Source: Nocardioides sp. GY 10127
GTDB taxonomy: Bacteria > Actinomycetota > Actinomycetes > Propionibacteriales > Nocardioidaceae
DNA length: 37,323 nt
NCBI RefSeq assembly: GCF_004919085.1
Contig: NZ_STGL01000012.1
Coordinates: forward strand, 1 to 37,323
Reading direction: 5' to 3'
The notes beneath the pieces are model-generated. The model saw nothing but the letters and a program-made list of their open reading frames with translations. It had not been told where the DNA came from and made no database searches. The position numbers were made by a program, and so were the translations under genes. Below, piece by piece: positions 29,183 to 37,153 of this stretch (position 1 is its first letter; each line of letters opens with the position of its first letter).

Positions 29183-31573
29183 TCAGGCGGACCACGCCAG
29201 CGACGGCGCGGGGGTGAGTCGGGCCGCGATCGCGGCGATGTCGACGAGCTCGGTGACGTGCTCCTGGACGACGGCGGAGTCCGAGCCGCCGTTCTCGATG
29301 CGGACGGCGAGGTCCGACTCGACGATGTCGAGGATGTCGTCCACGACCACACCGAGGAGCTGGCCCTCGGAGCGGCAGACGACCACGCGCAGGGCGGAGT
29401 CCGGGTCGGCGAAGCCGCCGCCGGTGCCCAGCTCGTTGGCCAGCCACACCATCGGCAGGATCTGGCCGCGGTACTGCACGACCTCCTGCTGGCCGGCGCG
29501 CTCGACGCGGTCGGGCTTCATCTCCTCGAGGCGGTCGACCGCCGAGACCGGGATCGCCGCGCGCCGGCCCGAGCCGACGTCCACGACGAGGACGGAGGTG
29601 GACTCGGCCGCGCTGAGGTCGATGCTCGCCATGGACAGGTCCTCGCCGCTCTCCAGGTTCATGCCCGAGCTGCGGGCGATGGCGGTGACGTCGAGGATCA
29701 GCGCGACGGAGCCGTCGCCCATGATCGTCGCGCCGGAGTAGGTCGACAGCGAGCGCAGCTGGCTCGAGAGCGGCTTCACCACGATCTCCTCGGTGTCGAG
29801 GATGTCGTCGACGACGAGGCCGTACTCCTGGTTGTCGGCCTGGAGCACCACGATGTAGGTGGCGCCGGGCTCGTGCGGCTCGAGGCCGAGCTGCTCGCGC
29901 AGGTCGACGAGGGGCAGCAGCTTGCCGCGCAGCCGGTACACGGGGGCGCCGTGCACGGTCTCGATCGCGACCTTGGACTGCTCGGCGTCCAGGCGGACCA
30001 GCTCGAGGAGGTTCACCTGCGGGATCGCGTAGCGGTGCTCCGCGGAGGTGACGACCAGCGCGGGGATGATCGCCAGGGTCAGCGGGATGCGGACCCGGAC
30101 CGTGGTGCCCTCGCCGTGGGCGGTGACGATGTCGATCGTCCCGCCGATCTTCTCGATGTTGGTGCGGACCACGTCCATGCCGACGCCACGGCCGGAGACG
30201 TTGGTGACCGCGGCAGCCGTGGAGAAGCCCGGCTGGAAGATCAGCTGGACAGCCTCGTGGTCGGAGAGACGAGCGGCCTTGTCCTCGGTGAGGAGGCCCT
30301 TCGAGACCGCCTTGGCGCGCAGCGCCGAGGGGTCCATGCCCTTGCCGTCGTCCGTGATCTCCAGGTTGACCTGGCCGCCCTCGTGGAACGCGCGCAGGGT
30401 CAGCGTGCCCTTGGCGGGCTTGCCGGCGGACGTGCGGTCCTCCGGGCCCTCGATGCCGTGGTCGATGGAGTTGCGGACGAGGTGGGTCAGCGGGTCGCGG
30501 ATCGCCTCGAGGATGGTCTTGTCGAGCTCGGTCTCGCGACCCTCCATCTTGAGCTCGACGTTCTTGCCGAGCTGGACGGAGAGGTCGCGGACGACGCGGG
30601 GCAGCTTGCTCCACACGTTGTCGATGGGCTGCAGGCGCGTCTTCATGACGCCCTCCTGGAGCTCGCCCACGATGAGGTTGAGCCGGTGCGTGGTGTGGGC
30701 CAGCTCGGAGTTCTCCGTGGCCGCGGCACGCTGCAGCATCTGGTTGCGGGTGAGGACGAGCTCACCGACCATCGTCATGAGCGAGTCGAGGAGGCCCACG
30801 TCGACGCGGATGGTGGAGTCCGCCACGGAGCGGCGCGGCTCGCCGGTGCCCGGCTCGGCCGGCGCGGCGTCGTGGTGCTCCTCGACCGGGTCCGGCACGG
30901 CCTCGAGCGTGCGGGCCGGCTTGGGGGCCTCGGCCACGGGCTCGGCGACCGGGGCGGCGGGGGCGGCGGGCGTCTCGGCCACGGGCTCGGCGGGCGTCTC
31001 GACGGCCGGCTCCGCGGGGGCCTCCTCCGCGACGACCTCCGCGACGACCTCCGCGACGACCTCCGCGGGTGCCTCCGCGGGTGCCTCCGGCGCGGCCGTC
31101 TCGGCAGCGGCAGCGGGGGCGGCGACCTCGTCGGCGCTGCCGCCGTCGAGGACGTGCTGCACGCGGGCGACCAGCTCGGTGTAGGCCGCGCCGGCCTCCC
31201 CACCGTTCTGCTCGATGGTGGCCAGCAGGTCCCGGACGGCGTCGACGACGTCCAGGAGGATCGTCGTGATGCCCGGGGTCAGCGTCAGCTTCCCGTCACG
31301 CAGACGGGCCAGGAGGCTCTCACCGACGTGGGTGACGCTCTCCAGGGTGCCGAAGCCGAGGAACCCGCTGGTGCCCTTGATCGTGTGGATCGTGCGGAAC
31401 ACGCCGGACAGCAGGTCGCGGGAGGTGGGGTCCTGCTCGAGGGCCACCAGGTCCCGGTCCAGCTGGTCGAGGTTCTCGTGGCTCTCGATCAGGAACTCAG
31501 AGACGATGTCCTCGAGGCCGCTGAGGGCCGAGGAACCCGCGTCCGCGGGGTTGTCCTGGGACGAGTTGCTCAT
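29183..31573 (-). CDS. cheA: Chemotaxis histidine kinase CheA with two CheW-like domains
   Basis: A 796-residue kinase. The HPt domain has phospho-His63 (RTIHTIKGTSGFLGFG). A low-complexity Ala/Pro/Glu/Val linker (about 150-250) includes EVVAEVVAEVVAEE. The dimerisation helices contain DSLMTMVGELVLTRN. The ATPase domain has HLVRNSIDHGIE, DDGKGMDP and GRGVGMDVV boxes. Two consecutive CheW-like domains follow: EHRYAIPQVNLLELVRLD with YRLRGKLLPLVDLR, and SGRRAAIPVSAVDRLEEM with VQYRGQILPMVWLA. Most CheA proteins end after one such domain. No separate CheY-binding P2 domain is evident; the linker takes its place. It autophosphorylates and feeds CheY and CheB. Confidence 0.95.
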   Translation of the reverse strand: MSNSSQDNPADAGSSALSGLEDIVSEFLIESHENLDQLDRDLVALEQDPTSRDLLSGVFRTIHTIKGTSGFLGFGTLESVTHVGESLLARLRDGKLTLTPGITTILLDVVDAVRDLLATIEQNGGEAGAAYTELVARVQHVLDGGSADEVAAPAAAAETAAPEAPAEAPAEVVAEVVAEVVAEEAPAEPAVETPAEPVAETPAAPAAPVAEPVAEAPKPARTLEAVPDPVEEHHDAAPAEPGTGEPRRSVADSTIRVDVGLLDSLMTMVGELVLTRNQMLQRAAATENSELAHTTHRLNLIVGELQEGVMKTRLQPIDNVWSKLPRVVRDLSVQLGKNVELKMEGRETELDKTILEAIRDPLTHLVRNSIDHGIEGPEDRTSAGKPAKGTLTLRAFHEGGQVNLEITDDGKGMDPSALRAKAVSKGLLTEDKAARLSDHEAVQLIFQPGFSTAAAVTNVSGRGVGMDVVRTNIEKIGGTIDIVTAHGEGTTVRVRIPLTLAIIPALVVTSAEHRYAIPQVNLLELVRLDAEQSKVAIETVHGAPVYRLRGKLLPLVDLREQLGLEPHEPGATYIVVLQADNQEYGLVVDDILDTEEIVVKPLSSQLRSLSTYSGATIMGDGSVALILDVTAIARSSGMNLESGEDLSMASIDLSAAESTSVLVVDVGSGRRAAIPVSAVDRLEEMKPDRVERAGQQEVVQYRGQILPMVWLANELGTGGGFADPDSALRVVVCRSEGQLLGVVVDDILDIVESDLAVRIENGGSDSAVVQEHVTELVDIAAIAARLTPAPSLAWSA

Positions 31574-31739
31574 GTCTGTGGCTGCCTCTCGAAGTTCGCC
31601 GAAGTCCCAGGTCGATTCGGCAGAACGAGAGGTCGGCTGAGGAAAACCCCAGCCCAGCGGACCGCCCGGGACGGAAGCCCCGGGAGATCTCAGCGCCGGC
31701 GAGCGGCGCGGCCGCCGGACGTCGGCGGCGCAGCGTGCG

Positions 31740-31973
31740 TCAGCGCTTGTCGCGCAGCGCGCGGGCCAGGGAGGCGACCTGCTCCTCGCTGGCGGCGGCC
31801 GCGGCCTGGTTGCTCGACTCGAGCTCGGCCAGGAGCTCCGCGCGGTTGACGGCGACGGAGCGGGGTGCGTCGATTCCGATGCGGACGACGTCCCCCCGGA
31901 TCTCGAGCACGGTCACGGTGACGTTGTCGCCGATGACGACGCTCTCACCGACACGGCGGCTCAGGACCAGCAT
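31740..31973 (-). CDS. csrA: Carbon storage regulator CsrA
   Basis: A 77-residue RNA-binding dimer beginning MLVLSRRVGESVVIGDNVTV, with the RNA-contact region GIDAPRSVAVNRAEL. It binds GGA motifs in mRNA leaders and blocks translation; in bacteria with FliW its main target is the flagellin mRNA. The C-terminal tail of about 20 helical residues is slightly long, as in FliW-regulated CsrA. It is separated from fliW by a terminator-like hairpin and lies about 170 bp upstream of cheA. Confidence 0.95.
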   Translation of the reverse strand: MLVLSRRVGESVVIGDNVTVTVLEIRGDVVRIGIDAPRSVAVNRAELLAELESSNQAAAAASEEQVASLARALRDKR

Positions 31974-32090
31974 GCAGGCGAGGTTACCCGGAAGTCGGGC
32001 GCGGTGCGCGACAACCCGGGCGCGGACACGTCACCGCTGTGTGAACAGTCCCGACACCCACTCCCCCGACGGTGTGCGGGCCCGGACGCA

Positions 32091-32141
32091 CCGCGTCCCC
32101 GGTCGGCGGGCGCGCGGGGCGCCGGCCGACCGGGGACGCGG
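32091..32141 (-). terminator. Strong hairpin between fliW and csrA
   Basis: A perfect 17-bp stem (arms 32091-32107 and 32125-32141, core CGCGTCCCCGGTCGGC and its complement) about 30 bases after the fliW stop. It probably ends the flgN-fliW transcript, giving csrA its own promoter in the 32091-31974 interval. There is no T-run. Confidence 0.65.
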
Positions 32142-32171
32142 GTCGGGCAGGGGTGGTTCCTCCGAGGGCGC

Positions 32172-32570
32172 TCAGCCGAGCAGCGGCGTGGCCGTCGAGA
32201 GCGAGGCGTCGTCCAGGATGACCTGGGCCGCCTGGAGCGTGGTGCGGTTGACCAGCACCGGCGCGAGCAGGTTCGCGGTGGTGGCGGCCAGGGACTCGCC
32301 GGCCGTGAGCACAACGAGGAGCAGGACGTCGTCCGCCGACTCCAGCCCGAGCTCCTCCTGGGTCGCGTCGTCGACCAGCGGGGCGTAGTCGGGGAAGAAG
32401 CCGTGCGGCGGCACCACGAGGAAGCGGGTGTCGTCCTCGAGGGAGCGCAGCGCGGACAGGACGCCGTCGTCGTCCAGGGCGTCGAGCACGAACCGGCGGT
32501 GCCCGGGGAAGCCGGGCATGGGCCGGACCATGGTGATCACCGACTCGGTCGGCGTGGGGGTGGTCGTCAC
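32172..32570 (-). CDS. fliW: Flagellar assembly factor FliW
   Basis: A 132-residue protein that binds either flagellin or CsrA. When flagellin is exported, freed FliW antagonises CsrA and allows more flagellin synthesis. The visible pattern is MPGFPGHRRFVL near the start, FLVVPPHGFFPDYAP in the centre and a C-terminal strand-helix region with LLAPVLVNRTTLQAAQVIL (the usual N-L-x-A-P-(IV)-x-(IV)-N motif), ending in ATPLL. The GTG start has GGAGG nine bases upstream. It lies 92 bp after flgL. Confidence 0.9.
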   Translation of the reverse strand: MTTTPTPTESVITMVRPMPGFPGHRRFVLDALDDDGVLSALRSLEDDTRFLVVPPHGFFPDYAPLVDDATQEELGLESADDVLLLVVLTAGESLAATTANLLAPVLVNRTTLQAAQVILDDASLSTATPLLG

Positions 32571-32662
32571 AGCGGTGGTCCTCCGGAGCGCGGGGGGCGT
32601 GGTCGTCCGGGTCTTCTGCGCGCCGCCCTCCGGTCGGTGCGGCACCCGGCTCGTCGTCGCGA

Positions 32663-33550
32663 TCATCGCAGAAAGTCCACGAGGCTCGGCTGGACGACGC
32701 GCGCGGTCGAGGCGAGAGCGGCCTGGTAGGCCACCTGGCTGACCTGGAGGTCGACCATCGCGGCCGGCAGGTCGACGTCCTCGATGTCGGACAGGGAGAT
32801 CTGTATCCCGTACACGGAGTCCCCGGCCTTGGTGACGGCCGCGTCCGCGCGGGAGTAGGTGGCGCCGACCCGCGAGATGACGTCGCGCAGCGTCGACATC
32901 CGGTCGCTGCTCTGGTCGATGGCGGCCCGGATGCCGGTGGTGTCGCCGGCGCGCAGGGCGGTGGACAGGGCGTCGAGCTCGTCGAAGACGGAACCGGCGC
33001 CGTCCCCGAAGACCTCCGGGCCCTCGACGTCCACCCGCACGCGGACGCCGTCGGCGACCGTGCGCTCCACGCCTCCCGGGGAGCCGATCCACGTGCCCGT
33101 GGCGTCGTAGGCCCGGGTCCCGCTGGTGACGCCGCCGAAGATCGGGCGGCCCAGGTAGGTGGCGTTGGCGTCGTCGAGCAGGGACGCCTTGATCTGGTCG
33201 ATCTCGGCGGCCATCGCGTCGCGGCCGGCCTGGGAGGTGTTGTCGCTCGCGCCGCCGAGCGCGATCTCGTTGACGCGACGCATGCTGTCGTTGACCCCGG
33301 TGAGGGTCGACTCCACGTTGGAGAGCCACGACAGGCCGTCCTGCCCGTTGCGCACGTGCTGCTGGGCGCGGGCGAGCTCGGAGCGCATCCGCATCGACAC
33401 CACGGTGTCGGTGGGGTTGTCCGAGGGCCGGTTGATGTTCTTGCCGGTGGCCATCTTCTCCTGGACGTTCGCCACGCGGTTGAGCCCGCCCTGCAACCCC
33501 GACATGGAGTTGCGCAGCATGATGTTCTGGGTGACCCGGAGCATGACCAT
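32663..33550 (-). CDS. flgL: Flagellar hook-filament junction protein FlgL
   Basis: A 295-residue flagellin-like junction protein. The conserved N-terminal helix reads RVTQNIMLRNSMSGLQGGLN, followed by QEKMATGKNINRPSDNPT. The C-terminal helix includes ISLSDIEDVDLPAAMVDLQV and ends in PSLVDFL, the normal export and polymerisation ends. The first ATG shares one base with the flgK stop (TGATG); an ATG two codons later is possible. It joins the hook cap side to the filament together with FlgK. Confidence 0.94.
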   Translation of the reverse strand: MVMLRVTQNIMLRNSMSGLQGGLNRVANVQEKMATGKNINRPSDNPTDTVVSMRMRSELARAQQHVRNGQDGLSWLSNVESTLTGVNDSMRRVNEIALGGASDNTSQAGRDAMAAEIDQIKASLLDDANATYLGRPIFGGVTSGTRAYDATGTWIGSPGGVERTVADGVRVRVDVEGPEVFGDGAGSVFDELDALSTALRAGDTTGIRAAIDQSSDRMSTLRDVISRVGATYSRADAAVTKAGDSVYGIQISLSDIEDVDLPAAMVDLQVSQVAYQAALASTARVVQPSLVDFLR

Positions 33551-34938
33551 CAGCGCACCAGCCCTGTCCTGTTGATGAGGGTGTCGAGCACGTCGTCGAC
33601 GGTGCTCATGACTCGTGCCGCGGCCTCGTAGGCACGCTGGGCGGCGACCATGTCCACCATCTCCTCGTCGAGGTTGACGCCGGAGAGCTGCTCCTTGGCG
33701 GTGTCGACCTGGGTGGTGAGCAGCTGCTGGGTGTCGGTGAGCCGCTTGGCCGAGGAGACCTGGGTGCCCAGGCCGCTCACCAGCTGCTGGTAGGCCCGCT
33801 CCGCGTCGCCCGAGGCGCCGAGCTGGTCGGCGATGCTGCCGTCCAGCGTGCCGGAGGTGGAGGAGGCCACGACCTGGCGCTCGGTCACCGCGACCGACAG
33901 CGAGCCGGCCGGGTCCGTCGGGTCGTAGGTGAAGAAGTCGAGCCCGGCCGCGCCGTCCTGGTCGAAGCCGGAGGTGTGCAGCGCGTTGACGGTGTCGGCG
34001 AAGTCCTTCGCCACGGTCGCGAGGTCGTCCGCGTAGCCGGGGAGCGTGACGTTGAGCAGCTCGGTGGAGGCGCCGAGGGAGCCGGAGAGGTCCTGGGTGA
34101 GCGGCGTCGTGGTCGCGTCCAGGGTGATCTCGTAGCTGACGGGGCTGCCGTCGGCGGACCCGTCGGGGTTGATGCCCGAGGCGACCGCGAGGGTGCCGGC
34201 CTTCATCCCGTCGACGAGCTGGACACCGCCCACGCTCACGTCGAGGCCACCGTCGGCCCGCTCGGTGGCCGTGCCACCGGTGATGGTGGTGAGCTTCTTG
34301 GCGAGCAGGTCGCGCGTGTCGTAGAGCGAGCTCGTGTCGGTGCCGTCGAGGCGTCCCGCGTTGATCGCGCGGTTGGTGTCCGCGAGCTCGGCGGCGATCG
34401 TGTTCACGTCGTTGACGTGCCCCTGCACCGTCAGGCGCTGGGTCGCCTCCTCGGAGGTGATGTTGGCGGCCTGGGCGGAGAAGGCGTCGGCCACGGCGGC
34501 GCCGCTGGCGATGACCTGGCCGCGGGCGGCGGTGCTGCTCGGGTCGTTGGCCAGGTCGTCCCAGGTCGCGCGGAAGTCGGCCAGGGCCGCGGAGACACCG
34601 GAGTCGCCGGGCTCGCCGACCCCGCTCTCGACGCGGGCCAGCACGGTGGCGCGGGTGGACAGGTAGGACAGCTTGGCGTTCTCGGTGCGGGAGCGGGACT
34701 CCAGCAGCGAGTCCGACAGCCGGAGGACGCCGGCGGTCTTCACGCCGCCGTCGGGGCCGGTGTAGCGCGACCACATCGCGGGGACCGAGGGCGCGCCGAT
34801 GGTCTCGCCGGTGACGCGGCGGCGGCTGTAGCCCTCGACGCCGACGTTGGCGACGTTGGAGGCGGCGTTGTCGATCGCCACGCGCTGGTAGCGCAGGGCG
34901 GACAGGGCCGACTGGAGGGAGGAGAGGGTGCCGCTCAT
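33550..34938 (-). CDS. flgK: Flagellar hook-associated protein FlgK
   Basis: A 462-residue junction protein beginning SGTLSSLQSALSALRYQRVA, with the axial motif NNAASNVANVGVEGYSRR-like segment (here IDNAASNVANVGVEGYSRR). The C-terminus SGVNLDEEMVDMVAAQRAYE then AAARVMSTVDDVLDTLIN is the classic FlgK axial helix. The middle is the variable domain. The start lies four bases after the flgN stop. The protein is exported through the flagellar type III system with FlgN as chaperone. Confidence 0.95.
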   Translation of the reverse strand: MSGTLSSLQSALSALRYQRVAIDNAASNVANVGVEGYSRRRVTGETIGAPSVPAMWSRYTGPDGGVKTAGVLRLSDSLLESRSRTENAKLSYLSTRATVLARVESGVGEPGDSGVSAALADFRATWDDLANDPSSTAARGQVIASGAAVADAFSAQAANITSEEATQRLTVQGHVNDVNTIAAELADTNRAINAGRLDGTDTSSLYDTRDLLAKKLTTITGGTATERADGGLDVSVGGVQLVDGMKAGTLAVASGINPDGSADGSPVSYEITLDATTTPLTQDLSGSLGASTELLNVTLPGYADDLATVAKDFADTVNALHTSGFDQDGAAGLDFFTYDPTDPAGSLSVAVTERQVVASSTSGTLDGSIADQLGASGDAERAYQQLVSGLGTQVSSAKRLTDTQQLLTTQVDTAKEQLSGVNLDEEMVDMVAAQRAYEAAARVMSTVDDVLDTLINRTGLVR

Positions 34939-34942
34939 GGCT

Positions 34943-35416
34943 TCACAGGCTCCCGTCGAAGAGTCGGGCGACGCGGTTGCCGCCGACGGCGTGGCCGTCG
35001 CTGGCGTAGCTGGTGGGCTCGTCGAGCTCGGCGAGGGCGGCGCGGGCCGCCTGCCAGCCGACGGTGAGCAGGTCGCGGTTGGTCTCGGCCATGTCGGTGA
35101 GCCGGTTGGTGGTCGCGGTGAAGGCCTCGCGGTGCTCGAGCAGGATGGAGCGCCACGGCTCCTCGCTGGCGTCGGCCAGGTCCTTGAGGGACGGCGAGGG
35201 GGCCAGGCCGAGGGCGGCGGCGGCCTCGTCGGCCGCGACGGCACGGAGGATCTCGGTCTGGCGGATCGTGTCCAGGACCGCCTCGACGTCGCTGGCGGCG
35301 CGAGCGAGGTGGTCCGACCGGTGGTTGGTGAGCAGCAGCTGCTCGACCTCCAGCCGGTAGAGCAGGGTGTCCAGCAGCTCGCGTTCGCGCCACAGGACGA
35401 GGGCCAGCTTCTCCAC
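34943..35416 (-). CDS. flgN: Flagellar export chaperone FlgN
   Basis: A 157-residue all-helical protein starting MEKLALVLWRERELLDTLLY, the usual FlgN N-terminal coiled helix, with conserved LLLTNHRSDHLARAASDVEA and a flexible C-terminal tail. It binds the C-termini of FlgK and FlgL before export and is directly upstream of both. GTG start. It is probably the first gene of the flgN-flgK-flgL-fliW operon. Confidence 0.82.
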   Translation of the reverse strand: MEKLALVLWRERELLDTLLYRLEVEQLLLTNHRSDHLARAASDVEAVLDTIRQTEILRAVAADEAAAALGLAPSPSLKDLADASEEPWRSILLEHREAFTATTNRLTDMAETNRDLLTVGWQAARAALAELDEPTSYASDGHAVGGNRVARLFDGSL

Positions 35417-35953
35417 GCGGGGCTCCAGGTGTCATCTCGGGACGGCGGCGCCGCTCCCCTGTCCGGGGCCCGGCGGCGAGGCTCGGGGTCTCGCACACCG
35501 CCCATCGGCGTGGGTGAGGGTCACCTGAGCCGTTCCCCGGGCCGCGAGAGTCACGGGCCTGCCTCCACTGCTGCACTCCGCCGCCGCACCCCGCCCCCGC
35601 CTCCCGGCAGGCCCTCACCCTCCGCTCCCTGCGCCCGCGCGCGAGGGCGGGCCGGCATCCCCCTGGGTCCCGAGGAGACCGGGACGGGCCGTCGACGCTC
35701 GTCCGCAGGTCTCCCCGAACGAGCAAGGAACGAGCCCCCAGGAGCGTCCTGGAACCCCTGGAACAGCCCTGGAAGCAGGGGTTTCCGCAAGGTAAGGGGT
35801 TGGTTCGACAAGGTACCGACAAGGAAGGCCCAAGAGTCCTTCATCGGGGCTCACAAACGGTTGCGCAGGGTTCACAGTTCTCTTGTCGCCAGGTTCGAGG
35901 GACGAGCCCGGCGGAGGACACAGAACTTCCCCTGACACCCCGAGGAGCCGATC
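35417..35953. promoter_or_regulatory. Divergent intergenic region between flgN and the sigma factor gene
   Basis: About 540 bp with no convincing gene. It must hold promoters for both directions. CCTGGAA occurs three times at 35751-35782 (CCTGGAACCCCTGGAACAGC, then CCTGGAAGCAGGGG). Further right, CGACAAGG occurs twice (35806-35823), and the sequence is locally AT-richer around 35840-35890, which suits the sigma-gene promoter. No clean TAAA-N15-GCCGATAA motif is seen. Confidence 0.45.
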
Positions 35954-36823
35954 GTGACCCCCAGCGCACGCATCGTCGAGACCGAGCACACCACCGTCGT
36001 CCTGGACGACCAGGCCCGCGAGGCCCTGGCGGTCGACCACATGGCGCTCGTCTCCCACATCGTCCGCGAGACCATGGGCCGCGTCCCGGCCCACGTCTCC
36101 CGGGACGACCTGACCTCGGCCGGTCTCACCGCCCTGGTCAAGGCCGCCCAGGCCTACGAGGCCGAGCGGGGTGTCCCCTTCACCCGGTACGCCGCCTCCC
36201 GCATCCGCGGCGCCATCCTCGACGAGCTGCGCGGCATCGACTGGGCCTCCCGCTCCGTCCGCCGCCGCGGCCGCGACCTCGAGGCCGCCCGCTCCTCCCT
36301 CGCCGCCGAGCTCGGCCGGGCCCCCGAGGTCCACGAGGTCGCCGCCCGCGCCGGCATGTCGGTCGCCGACGTCGAGAACAACGACGGCGACGTGGCCCGC
36401 GCCAACGTCCTCTCCCTCCAGGGCTCCGAGGTCTCCTTCGAGGAGGTGCTCGTCAGCAGCACCCCCGAGCCGGGCCAGCTCGTCGAGCACCGCGAGCGCC
36501 TCGAGTACCTCGTCGACGCGATCGCCGAGCTCCCCGAGCGGATGCGCGTCGTCGTCCAGGAGTACTTCCTCGCCGAGCGCCCGATGGCCGAGATCGCCGA
36601 GACCCTCGGGGTCACCGAGTCCCGGATCTCCCAGATCCGCGCCGAGGCCCTCGTCCTCCTCCGGGACGCCCTCAACAGCGCCCTGGACCCCGACCTGGTC
36701 GCCGCGCACCCCCGCCCCCAGGGCTGCGCCGCCCAGCGCCGCTCGGCCTACTTCGCCGCCGTCGCCGCGCGCCACGCCACCGGCCGCACCCAGGGCCGCA
36801 CCGCCGTCGCCGGCATCGCCTGA
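35954..36823 (+). CDS. fliA: FliA/WhiG-type RNA polymerase sigma factor (sigma-28)
   Basis: A 289-residue alternative sigma factor. Region 2 is AVDHMALVSHIVRETMGRVP then DLTSAGLTALVKAAQAYEAE and FTRYAASRIRGAILDELRGI, the standard FliA/WhiG signature. Region 3 is VHEVAARAGMSVADVENN, and region 4 has the HTH MAEIAETLGVTESRISQIRA. A C-terminal tail of about 40 residues (Ala/Arg-rich) is longer than usual. The GTG start has GAGGAG nine bases upstream. Its position directly before flagellin indicates control of late flagellar genes. Confidence 0.93.
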   Translation: MTPSARIVETEHTTVVLDDQAREALAVDHMALVSHIVRETMGRVPAHVSRDDLTSAGLTALVKAAQAYEAERGVPFTRYAASRIRGAILDELRGIDWASRSVRRRGRDLEAARSSLAAELGRAPEVHEVAARAGMSVADVENNDGDVARANVLSLQGSEVSFEEVLVSSTPEPGQLVEHRERLEYLVDAIAELPERMRVVVQEYFLAERPMAEIAETLGVTESRISQIRAEALVLLRDALNSALDPDLVAAHPRPQGCAAQRRSAYFAAVAARHATGRTQGRTAVAGIA

Positions 36824-36890
36824 GCCACCGGCCGGCACTCACCAGCCACCGGCCCCGGCCGGTCGGACGGTCTCCCAGGACCGTCCAGCA

Positions 36891-36955
36891 GCACCATCCA
36901 GCACCATCCAGCACCATCCAGCACCATCCAGCACCATCCAGCACCATCCAGCACC
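36891..36955 (+). repeat. 10-bp tandem repeat upstream of flagellin
   Basis: Six exact copies of GCACCATCCA followed by a half copy (GCACC). A partial unit (CCGTCCAGCA) precedes them. The unit length of 10 bp is close to one DNA helical turn, so it may present a binding site on one face of the DNA, or vary in copy number between strains. Confidence 0.9.
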
Positions 36956-37114
36956 CGCCGGCTCCCGCCGGCACAGCTGCTCCCGTCGTCATCGTCGACG
37001 ACGTCCGCCTCTGTCACACCCGTGCACGCCACCGTCCCCCTCGGCGTCACGGCCCCAGGACACGCCTCACCCCTGCCCGCACCCGCGGGGAGGGGGCGGA
37101 GCAGCGCAGCCCAT

Positions 37115-37147
37115 GGACGGGCTTCGTGACTCACTTCCAGGAAGGGA
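37115..37147 (+). promoter_or_regulatory. Flagellin ribosome binding site with candidate CsrA sites
   Basis: The ribosome binding site AGGAAGGGA (37139-37147) lies six bases before ATG. It contains a GGA at 37140-37142, and a second GGA occurs at 37115-37117, 25 bases upstream. Two GGA sites, one covering the Shine-Dalgarno, match how CsrA represses hag in Bacillus subtilis. This is an inference supported by csrA and fliW being nearby. Confidence 0.5.
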
Positions 37148-37153
37148 ACCACC

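Larger units (their letters stand above)
36824..37153 (+). promoter_or_regulatory. Intergenic region and leader of the flagellin gene
   Basis: About 330 bp between the sigma factor and flagellin genes. It contains CCGGCCCCGGCCGG-like inverted sequence near 36850-36863, a 10-bp tandem repeat (36891-36955) and the flagellin leader with candidate CsrA sites. No gene is seen, and no clear sigma-28 promoter can be pointed to. Confidence 0.5.

Noticed and set aside
29258..31849. 863-codon plus-strand frame opposite cheA
   Set aside because: It is antisense to an unambiguous CheA, with Leu/Gly/Asp/Val low complexity and no recognisable motif.
35790..35823. Sigma-28-like promoter TAAG...ACCGACAA before the sigma factor gene
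   Set aside because: The spacing (18 bases) and both half-sites deviate from the TAAA-N15-GCCGATAA consensus, so it is too weak to call.
36891..36955. Possible CRISPR array
   Set aside because: Repeat units are 10 bp with no spacers and no cas genes nearby; it is a simple tandem repeat.
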